Source: Chitinophagales bacterium
Lineage (GTDB): Bacteria; Bacteroidota; Bacteroidia; Chitinophagales; UBA2359
Reading direction: 5' to 3'
DNA length: 38,572 nt
NCBI GenBank assembly: GCA_020629205.1
Contig: JAHDDV010000011.1
Coordinates: forward strand, 1-38,572
Each line of letters begins with the position of its first letter. The first letter of the stretch is position 1. The position numbers and the translations under genes were made by a program. The notes under the pieces are model-generated. The model did not search any database. It was not told where the DNA came from and saw nothing but the letters and a program-made list of their open reading frames with translations. Of this stretch, positions 31,937 through 38,572 are shown piece by piece.

Positions 31937-34729
31937 ATGTCAGAGTCCTCCAATAAGTATGATAGGTTAGCAATGTTGATCTTGTTCATGTGGCCTTTCG
32001 TTTTTTTATTCAGGTTCAATTTTGGTGGTCTTTTTCCTCCTGAGTATTTCACACTTGATGTTGTGCACTTTTATTACCCAAAGGTATACTTGCTCAAGCA
32101 TCTGTCTGAGTTTAAGTTTCCACTTTGGTCACCAGTAGAAGCAGGAGGGTTTCCTTTCTTTTCTAATCCATTCAATCAGGCCTGTTATCCCCTAAATATA
32201 CTATTGGCAATTTACTACAAACTTGCAGGAGGGTTTAGTTGGTTGGATTACCAGCGATTTTCCACTTTAGGCATCTCAATGTTTGCAGTTTTTGGCTACA
32301 AATGGCTTAGATCCTTGAGAGTTGATCTCAGGCCTGCCTTATTCACGATGCTTGTAATGGCGATAAGCTATAAAGTTGTGGGAACGATGAATAGAGCACC
32401 AGCAACACACGGTTTAGCTTGGATGACAATGATTTTGTGGGGGATGACCGAGGTTGTCTTGCACGGCAAGAGGAGAAAAGGTGGATTGCTTGTGGTAATC
32501 GCCACCTTCATGCTTTTCACGAATCTCTATCCTTACTACATCTACTATTGTATTTTCCTTGTTCCTCCCTATCTACTTTTCCTTGCATTTGGCGGAACTA
32601 GAAAGGCCTATACCGGTATCGAATCAATTGATCTATTTGCAAGCATCAAGACCCTTGCTTTGTCTTTTGCTACACCCCTTGTGTTGTGTTTGCCATTTCT
32701 AATAAATGTTAGACATACCCTAGCCACCATCAACACAAGAAGCGAAGCCTCTGCGCTGTACACTAAAAGTGGCAGCTTTGAATTCCCTGACACACTCGGT
32801 GCACTAGTTTGTCCTCCCTTTAGTGACATGAGAGGTTGGTATTACTTTGGGCTTTTCGCCTTGCTCATCATACTTCTGTATATTGTCAATCACTTCTATT
32901 GTGTCTCCAAAAGAAAACCATCTAAGTTGATCTTGATGACTCTGTTTGGGTACTTCCTATTTATCACCTTCCTCTCATACACGAACTCATTACTCTTCGA
33001 ATTGTTTCGAAATTACTTTCCCGGATTTGGAAACTTCAGGGCTTGGGGAAGACTGAATGTAATAATGGTTTTCATTTTCTCTCTCATACTGAGCCGAGCA
33101 TATAACTTTCTAGAAGAGATACTACTCGAACCGGAATCACGTATATCTGACTTCAAAAGAAAGATTTTCCCTTTCCTTGGCTTATTCTCTTTGTGCTATG
33201 TGGTTGTTCTTCTAACACAGGTATTCTTGTTTTCCACAATGAATTATGATCACCTATGGCGACTGAGAATCCTTGCTCTGTTCCCCGAATTTCAGCACTA
33301 CTTCTATGTATATATTGGTGCCATTGGCTTTGTCGTTATCTCTCTTGCAGTCTTTTTGGCTTCTCGCAAAACTTCATCCCCGTTTTCTCTAAAAACAAGG
33401 AGACAGATGTCCTTTGCACTCATCCCAATATTGGTATTTCCAATCGGGCTAGATGTAGGCTACACTTCGATCTACCTTCGCTCTCACCCCAATCGTGAGT
33501 TTGTCTCTGGTCCTGCTCACATGGAGCGTCAAGATTTCGATCTTCAAGCCAATCTTATGACAGCATTCGAGGCGCCAAAGCACTCCGAATACATCAAGCA
33601 AATTCAAATGCCAGTCTTCTTTGACAAAAAGACTCCAATGCTGTCAGTGAGAGCAGGTATTACCTTTTGGATGGGTTCGTATACTCGGTTTATTGAAGCA
33701 AACTCCGAGGTAATTCCAAGAAGAGAGTGGCGGAGACTGTACAAGTTCAAACCAGATCTCAAGGAATTTTTAGGAATGAATGATGGTACTAAACTCTATT
33801 TCTCCAAGCGTATCGATTATCCTATTAACTCGGTGGCTGACTTTCTTGATGACGCTTACCAACATGAGACCAGCTCAGATTTTCAATATTTCGTGTACAA
33901 CTACACAGGCGACGTTGTCGACATTGCAATCAATGCTGAAAAGGATGGTTTTTTCACACTCCTTGACAACTATAACAAGGACTGGTATGTCGAAGTTAAT
34001 GAGGAAAGAGCCAAGATTGACAAACTGTTTGACACCTTCAAATCCGTGAGGGTCAAGAAGGGATTGAACTACATGCATTTCAGGTATGACCCTCCCTTCT
34101 TCTCGATCTTGCGACGAGACGGGGAAAGGGTATTTCCTCCAAGAGACGCCCCTCTTCTGGTGCAAAAGAAGCACAAAAAACAAAAACAATCGAACGCCAA
34201 AAAGGCGAGAATAAAGAATCTTAAGCGTTTAATCAATGAGCGCGCAGCCACTCTCTCTGCAAGCAAGACAGTAGAGTGGCAACCAAGTGTGAACCTAAGC
34301 ATAACCGGCCAGAAAATCAAAAGTAATATACCGGTATTATGGGGAGGAGCCGGTACTGTATCTAGTAATCGATTGGGTGCAAATCTAGATGGGTACCTGG
34401 AATTCAAGATCAATGAGCTGCAGACAACCAGATTCATTGGGTTTTCAAAGCAGAACGTGGACAATCACTTCGAAACAATTGATTACGGAATTCACATCAC
34501 CAAGGAGAAGCAGATAAACCTTTATCATCAGGGTCGAAGAATACGCGAAGGGATAGATGTGAAGGTAGACGATGTTCTTGCTATCCAACGAATTCAAGGG
34601 CACATAGTATTCCGTAAAAACGGAGTAATCGTTGGGCTATTGGAGGACGAAACGAATTCAAGCTTGTTGATAGATCTTAGCTTTTTGTCAAAAGGAGGCA
34701 GCTTCGAGAGTGTCAGGTGTAGCTTTTAA
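31937..34729 (+). CDS. YfhO-like membrane protein with C-terminal SPRY/lectin-like module
   Basis: Very large membrane protein (931 residues). Seen: first helix (~11-30), then DVVHFYYPKVYLLK and PLWSPVEAGGFPF, the acidic loop and P.W.P...GG.P motif of YfhO/GT-C proteins, about a dozen helices to ~510, and a periplasmic beta domain (~520-725) ending GLNYMHFRYDPPFF as in YfhO. Odd: instead of the usual last helix, there is a polybasic stretch (~742-769) and then a beta-sandwich module (~790-931) with DYGIHITKEKQINLYHQG, VDDVLAIQRIQGHIVFRKNG, the pattern of SPRY/concanavalin-like domains in Bacteroidota surface proteins. Known: YfhO helps glycosylate lipoteichoic acid or similar. The ATG at 31937 is chosen over a TTG at 31919. 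Confidence 0.8.
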   Translation: MSESSNKYDRLAMLILFMWPFVFLFRFNFGGLFPPEYFTLDVVHFYYPKVYLLKHLSEFKFPLWSPVEAGGFPFFSNPFNQACYPLNILLAIYYKLAGGFSWLDYQRFSTLGISMFAVFGYKWLRSLRVDLRPALFTMLVMAISYKVVGTMNRAPATHGLAWMTMILWGMTEVVLHGKRRKGGLLVVIATFMLFTNLYPYYIYYCIFLVPPYLLFLAFGGTRKAYTGIESIDLFASIKTLALSFATPLVLCLPFLINVRHTLATINTRSEASALYTKSGSFEFPDTLGALVCPPFSDMRGWYYFGLFALLIILLYIVNHFYCVSKRKPSKLILMTLFGYFLFITFLSYTNSLLFELFRNYFPGFGNFRAWGRLNVIMVFIFSLILSRAYNFLEEILLEPESRISDFKRKIFPFLGLFSLCYVVVLLTQVFLFSTMNYDHLWRLRILALFPEFQHYFYVYIGAIGFVVISLAVFLASRKTSSPFSLKTRRQMSFALIPILVFPIGLDVGYTSIYLRSHPNREFVSGPAHMERQDFDLQANLMTAFEAPKHSEYIKQIQMPVFFDKKTPMLSVRAGITFWMGSYTRFIEANSEVIPRREWRRLYKFKPDLKEFLGMNDGTKLYFSKRIDYPINSVADFLDDAYQHETSSDFQYFVYNYTGDVVDIAINAEKDGFFTLLDNYNKDWYVEVNEERAKIDKLFDTFKSVRVKKGLNYMHFRYDPPFFSILRRDGERVFPPRDAPLLVQKKHKKQKQSNAKKARIKNLKRLINERAATLSASKTVEWQPSVNLSITGQKIKSNIPVLWGGAGTVSSNRLGANLDGYLEFKINELQTTRFIGFSKQNVDNHFETIDYGIHITKEKQINLYHQGRRIREGIDVKVDDVLAIQRIQGHIVFRKNGVIVGLLEDETNSSLLIDLSFLSKGGSFESVRCSF

Positions 34730-34745
34730 CGTACCAAGACTTTGA

Positions 34746-36347
34746 TTACCATTCCAAGATTACAAAAACGAATTTTCGGTCATTGCTGATTACGACAGAC
34801 CCAGGATTTGGCCAAGCCCTGATCTTGCTGAAAGCCTCGGCTGAAACCTGACTCTCAATTGATTCCCTAGACGCTCTACGCTTTGGTCTAAAGCTAAACT
34901 CAGCCGTCTCTCCATGAATACGGAAAGCCGCGATCATTCGCTTCATTGAACAATCCCAGATTCCACAGTTCAGCATGGATCGAAACCAATCCTGATCATC
35001 AGAGGTTGGGAGATCAAACATTAAGTTTTCCTTTGCAAAAGGTGGACTTCCCAATACGACGAGCTCATACTCGCCATTCGGATCGTACTCTGGCGATGCA
35101 TGCATGTAGGAAATCATTTGTCTTGTCATATTGAAATCCCGATTATTAGACATTGACTTAGTGAAAATTGCATGACTGTTGTTAAAGCCAAATCCAAGCA
35201 GCACAACTGCCAAGACTGAAACGTAAACTGTAGACAAAACCTGATTTTTTGCACGCAACCAGGCAATAGGAAAGGCAGATGCAAAAGCAAAAGCCAAAGC
35301 CAAGGGTACCATGGAATTATAACGGAAGGATGCCGTTCCCTTCAACACACCAATTGACCAAGGAAGTAACATAAAACATAAGAATAGACCAACAAAAACA
35401 ATTACTGCAAAAGGGCCTTTCTCTTCTTTGTTAATCCGACCATTTATCAATTGCGAAAGCAATAATCCACCAGTGAAAACCCAAGAGTACAGGTAGATCA
35501 ACTTGGTCCAAAGAGGAATCAACTGTTGTTCGGAGGTGAAGTATTTGAACACAAAAGCTGCTACCGAGGTAAGATTCTTTCCGATTCCATTCTTCTTGTC
35601 GACCGCTGTCATACTATATCGGCCACCTTCTGCCAAAGGAACTTCATATAATACAATGGACAATTTTACTGTAATTACATAAGCTATGGCAAAGAAAAGC
35701 CCAAGTACGGCTGACCAAGCTATCCAACTTAAGACCGTTTTTAGAGGCCGTTCCAACAACTGTAATGCCAGCCAAACAAAGAGAATCATGATTGGAAAGA
35801 AAACATAATTCTGGTATGAAGCTGCTGTTATAGTGAGAAGTACCCCTGACAGAAGCAAACAAATCACCCTGCGTGCAACGGTACTACCTTCTCTTTCTAA
35901 TACCTCAGTAATAAACAAGTAGATGGAAAAACTTCCAGCAAAAAGTGCAAAAGCCAATGGAAGATGCCCCATGTTAAACAAGTAGGCTTCAATCCAGATG
36001 GGATACAAAGCCAAGCAACACATGAAAACAATCTTCTGCAGTTTATCTTCAAAACGAAACAGGTGATTGCAGATGACACCGGAGAAGATGACCCCAGCTC
36101 CAAGAAGTGCAAAAGAAAAACTTGGCCCAATTCCTCGATTGTGGGCTAAATCTGAGATCAATCTATACATCCAGCGCCCTATGCGAACAGGAAAGTCTCT
36201 AGTCTTCTGGGCAGTGGTAATAGTACCCCAATCATCTCCAAGGTAGATGACATTGAACATCAAAAATCCAAAGGAGGACAAGATGGCCACCATTCCCCAG
36301 AAACAGGCCATCCTATTTTCGTTGAGCGCAGAGAGTAATCGTTCCAT
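34746..36347 (-). CDS. GtrII-like glucosyltransferase (Glucos_trans_II)
   Basis: Polytopic membrane enzyme of 533 residues. Seen: a first helix (~14-34), then YLGDDWGT (35-42) and RIGRWMYRLISDL (55-67), which is the acidic pair and GRW signature of the GtrII family, about ten further helices to ~400 and a soluble C-terminal domain (~405-533). Known: Shigella GtrII moves glucose from undecaprenyl-phosphate-glucose to O-antigen rhamnose in the periplasm. It is the third gene after GT2 (37258) and SDR (36364), so it is the acceptor-side part of the fourth cassette. It has a basic FSFRPKRRASR segment near the end. The acceptor is unknown. Confidence 0.85.
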   Translation of the reverse strand: MERLLSALNENRMACFWGMVAILSSFGFLMFNVIYLGDDWGTITTAQKTRDFPVRIGRWMYRLISDLAHNRGIGPSFSFALLGAGVIFSGVICNHLFRFEDKLQKIVFMCCLALYPIWIEAYLFNMGHLPLAFALFAGSFSIYLFITEVLEREGSTVARRVICLLLSGVLLTITAASYQNYVFFPIMILFVWLALQLLERPLKTVLSWIAWSAVLGLFFAIAYVITVKLSIVLYEVPLAEGGRYSMTAVDKKNGIGKNLTSVAAFVFKYFTSEQQLIPLWTKLIYLYSWVFTGGLLLSQLINGRINKEEKGPFAVIVFVGLFLCFMLLPWSIGVLKGTASFRYNSMVPLALAFAFASAFPIAWLRAKNQVLSTVYVSVLAVVLLGFGFNNSHAIFTKSMSNNRDFNMTRQMISYMHASPEYDPNGEYELVVLGSPPFAKENLMFDLPTSDDQDWFRSMLNCGIWDCSMKRMIAAFRIHGETAEFSFRPKRRASRESIESQVSAEAFSKIRAWPNPGSVVISNDRKFVFVILEW

Positions 36348-36363
36348 ACATTGAGCTTTCTGA

Positions 36364-37254
36364 CTAGATGAGACTCTTTATCCAGTCACTAAGTTTGTGC
36401 TTGTATTTGAATCCTGAAATCTCCTTTAGCTTGGTGTCATCGAAAACAGTATCTCCGGATTCGATCAATTTTGCATTTGCAGGCCATGGTTTAAATTTTA
36501 CCGAAACCCCGTACTTTTTTGCAATCAGGCCAGCTACCTCCACGAGTGTACAATTGTCCAAACTGCCAATATTGAAAATCTGGTTAGTCGTTGCGTTCAT
36601 CGGGGCAGATTCTACCACAAGGCTGCAAATGTCATTAACATGCGTAAATGTACGACTAATATTTCCATCCCCATAGAGATCAATGTCTTCTCCTCTCTGG
36701 GCCCTTCCTAGAAAAAACCCGATAGTTCCATAGGAATAGCTCTCAAAGAGGTTTCCATAGGGCACACAAATACGATATATAACATAAGGAATATCAAACC
36801 TATTCTGGTAAGCTTTGAGATAGCCCTCGCAGGCATGCTTATTTTGAGCGTAAATGGTCTTGGCCTCTTTCTGGGCATCCTCAGCAAGAAGACCCGGATT
36901 TCCCTTGTAAACTAACCGGGTTGAAGGAAAGACTACTTTGGATTTGCCGCCGTGTTTCCTTCTGGCATCAAGGATGTTCAATAATCCAAGTTCATTAACC
37001 TTCAGGAAATCTGCATAATTGTTGAAGCTCTGATCAGTACCCGTCATTCCGGCAAATACGTAGATAAAATCTACATCAAAATCTAATTCCTCCACACTTT
37101 GAGGCGATGTGACATCCACTGATTTGTAGTTCACGAGGTCATCTTTGGACTCATCAGCATGTCCACAAGGGAGCACTTGTGCACCCGAATTCTCGAGTGC
37201 CTTTACCAAATGGCGCCCAAGATATCCGTTGGCTCCGAAAAATAGAACTTTCAT
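36364..37254 (-). CDS. NAD-dependent epimerase/dehydratase (extended SDR)
   Basis: SDR enzyme of 296 residues. Seen: GANGYLG with GxxGxxG (7-13), VFPSTRLVYKG with the conserved Ser, Tyr135-AQN-Lys139 catalytic pair, RICVPYGN, and RTFTHVNDICSLVV. There is no clear specificity motif for UDP-glucose 4-epimerase, GDP-mannose dehydratase or dTDP-glucose dehydratase. The length and ending are near the CDP-/dTDP-sugar reductase group (RfbJ-like). It lies three bases after the GT2 stop and 16 bases before GtrII, so it probably makes or reduces the sugar used by that cassette. Confidence 0.78.
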   Translation of the reverse strand: MKVLFFGANGYLGRHLVKALENSGAQVLPCGHADESKDDLVNYKSVDVTSPQSVEELDFDVDFIYVFAGMTGTDQSFNNYADFLKVNELGLLNILDARRKHGGKSKVVFPSTRLVYKGNPGLLAEDAQKEAKTIYAQNKHACEGYLKAYQNRFDIPYVIYRICVPYGNLFESYSYGTIGFFLGRAQRGEDIDLYGDGNISRTFTHVNDICSLVVESAPMNATTNQIFNIGSLDNCTLVEVAGLIAKKYGVSVKFKPWPANAKLIESGDTVFDDTKLKEISGFKYKHKLSDWIKSLI

Positions 37255-37257
37255 AGT

Positions 37258-38205
37258 CTAATGGTTCAATCGCTTGTGAACAATGTATGTGGGTCTCTTT
37301 TTTACTGATTCAAAGGTTCGACCTACGTACAATCCGACCATCCCAAGAACCGATATGATGGCCCCAGAGAAAAAGGTGATCAGCACAGCAAGGCTCGTCC
37401 AACCTGCAACTGGCACCCGTCCTGAAAAGTAGAGAAAGAACATGACAACAGCAGCTACTACAGAGATTGCTGAGATCATCACTCCAAATTTGACGCTGAG
37501 TCTTAGTGGTTTATCAGAAAAGGTAAGAATGGTATTAACAGCAAGCATTAACCTTTTTCTAAATGAGTAAGAAGAGCCACCTATCTCTCTTTCTGCATGT
37601 TTTATCGATACCTTGGTACGATTGAAGCCTATCCATTGAATCATCATGGGGTAGTAGCGATTAGAGTCATTCATCTGCTTAAGGGCTTCTACTGCATCAC
37701 GATGAATAATTGCAAAATTGGCTACAGAACTGTCTTGGACAGTTTCAGAAAGGTAGCCAAGTACTTTGTTGAACCATCTTGATACAAACTTCTTGAAGAA
37801 GTCATCTTGTCGATTGTGTCGGCTGGCAACTACAATCTCAAAACCTTCGAGTGCTTTGCTGTATAATTTTGCAATTTCAGCGGGATCATCCTGCAAATCA
37901 CAATCCATCGTAACGACATATCGCCCAGCACTTGCATCAAGCCCAGCCTGAATGGCATGTTGCTGACCGAAGTTGCGACTAAGCTTGATTCCCTTAACAT
38001 GTGGGTAGCGTTCGCAGTTTTCTTTAATCTTAGCCCAAGAATTGTCAGGACCACAATCTTCGACCAAGATTATTTCGTAGCTATCAGTAAGTCTCGAAAC
38101 TTCATCCGAAATCCTTTGCACCAAGGCATCCACCAAAGGCTCTGCCCGGTAGACGGGACTTACAATCGATATTTCAATATTTTGTTTCACAGACTTTCCA
38201 GACAA
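37258..38205 (-). CDS. GT2 polyprenyl-phosphate glycosyltransferase (fourth copy)
   Basis: GT2 enzyme of 315 residues. Seen: SIVSPVYRAE (13-22), nucleotide motif VEDCGPDNSW (48-57), metal motif TMDCDLQDDP (99-108), NFGQQHAIQAGL, and the C-terminal pair of helices (~235-300) with basic ends. It is closest in style to the 7137 copy (both have PDNSW and the C-terminal YVGRT or YISRT after the last helix). It is the first gene of the three-gene minus-strand unit GT2-SDR-GtrII and would make the undecaprenyl-phosphate sugar used by GtrII. Confidence 0.88.
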   Translation of the reverse strand: MSGKSVKQNIEISIVSPVYRAEPLVDALVQRISDEVSRLTDSYEIILVEDCGPDNSWAKIKENCERYPHVKGIKLSRNFGQQHAIQAGLDASAGRYVVTMDCDLQDDPAEIAKLYSKALEGFEIVVASRHNRQDDFFKKFVSRWFNKVLGYLSETVQDSSVANFAIIHRDAVEALKQMNDSNRYYPMMIQWIGFNRTKVSIKHAEREIGGSSYSFRKRLMLAVNTILTFSDKPLRLSVKFGVMISAISVVAAVVMFFLYFSGRVPVAGWTSLAVLITFFSGAIISVLGMVGLYVGRTFESVKKRPTYIVHKRLNH

Positions 38206-38345
38206 TCAAATAGGAATTATTCTACAATAGATGCAAAATACAGACTTGCATCGACTCGATAAAGCGCTTTTGCTTTTTTACAACATCACAATTAGACTTA
38301 CTTTGCAATGTAATCTGCTTCAAGATTTGAAGTGAAATTTATGTA

Positions 38346-38572
38346 CTAGGCCTGATCCCTCAGTTCTTGCAAGAGACGACTTTGATGTAATATTTGATCA
38401 TACTTCCCTGAAAAGCTTCCCTCATTGATGCATCTAGTAAACTCCAACAGCAAGTTTATGAAGTGGTTCTCGGCAGGAATACTAAAATCTTCCAGATAGC
38501 CCTGCTTTTCCAATCTGATAATTGGCTCTTCTGCCGGCTTAGGTGTAAAAGCCTTCAAAGCAGTGATTTTCC
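38346..38572 (-). CDS. Probable Gfo/Idh/MocA oxidoreductase, C-terminal end (5' partial)
   Basis: Open from the window edge to a stop at 38346, with about 75 residues visible. The ending IPAENHFINLLLEFTRCINEG, then a Q-x-x-L-L-x-E-L-R tail, resembles the C-terminal helices of Gfo/Idh/MocA dehydrogenases (WbpB-like), where F....CI..G is a usual pattern. The N-terminal Rossmann domain lies outside the window, so the family call rests on this weak resemblance and on the fact that such enzymes are common in nucleotide-sugar loci. Confidence 0.45.
   Translation of the reverse strand, partial: KITALKAFTPKPAEEPIIRLEKQGYLEDFSIPAENHFINLLLEFTRCINEGSFSGKYDQILHQSRLLQELRDQA

Noticed and set aside
38230-38332. 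Small inverted pairs (GATGCA/TGCATC and CTTCAA/TTGAAG) between the GT2 gene and the partial gene
   Set aside because: Stems of six pairs with no T run and no clear promoter box. Too weak to call as a terminator or operator.
1-38572. CRISPR array, tRNA or rRNA genes, prophage or restriction genes
   Set aside because: No spaced direct repeats, cloverleaf or rRNA-like sequence, integrase or restriction-type motifs were seen on reading either strand.

Overview
This window looks like a chromosomal segment of a marine or environmental Bacteroidota. Direct signs are two proteins ending in type IX secretion (T9SS) sorting domains (the partial protein at 3-1784 and the PhoD-type phosphatase at 2994-4766), a SprB-type repeat in the first of these, and -7 promoter boxes of the Bacteroidota form TAnnTTTG. 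The G+C content is moderate. The genus cannot be fixed from the sequence alone.

Layout. 1-4.8 kb: the end of a secreted T9SS protein, a strong terminator, a GC-rich palindromic intergenic element, an unknown gene, a 156-bp MITE-like element with about 50-bp inverted ends, and a PhoD-like phosphatase. 4.8-12.7 kb (+): an O-antigen-ligase-like membrane protein with a TPR tail, then an operon of GT2, sulfotransferase, acyltransferase, RffA-type aminotransferase, GtrA and a GT39-like GT-C enzyme. 12.7-20.5 kb (-): a membrane GT-C-like protein, GT2, GtrA, methyltransferase, cysC-cysD-cysN and wbqC. 20.7-23.5 kb (+): cysQ, UDP-glucuronate 4-epimerase and rmlA. 23.7-25.8 kb (+): two tandem MORN_2-repeat lipoproteins. 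25.9-34.7 kb (+): a PLP-fold protein, sulfotransferase, GT2, a UPF0104-type membrane protein, sulfotransferase, DegT aminotransferase and a YfhO-like protein with an added beta-sandwich module. 34.7-38.6 kb (-): GtrII-like glucosyltransferase, SDR epimerase, GT2, and the 3' end of a probable Gfo/Idh/MocA oxidoreductase.

How it fits together (inference). The region reads as a surface-glycan locus with two themes. The first is sulfation. cysC, cysD and cysN make PAPS, three sulfotransferases would use it, and cysQ would remove the PAP by-product. No sulfate-reducing genes are present, so the PAPS pathway here looks devoted to sulfating a glycan or glycolipid. The second is polyprenyl-phosphate-linked glycosylation. 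Four GT2 dolichol-phosphate-mannose-synthase-like enzymes, each with C-terminal membrane helices, sit beside four large membrane GT-C-like proteins and small flippase-like proteins (two GtrA, one UPF0104). This looks like several variants of the Gtr side-branch glycosylation cassette. Nucleotide-sugar genes (rmlA, rffA, UDP-GlcA epimerase, DegT, SDR) would supply 4-amino-dideoxy sugars and uronic acids. Several of the exported parts carry polybasic segments that could interact with an anionic, sulfated product.
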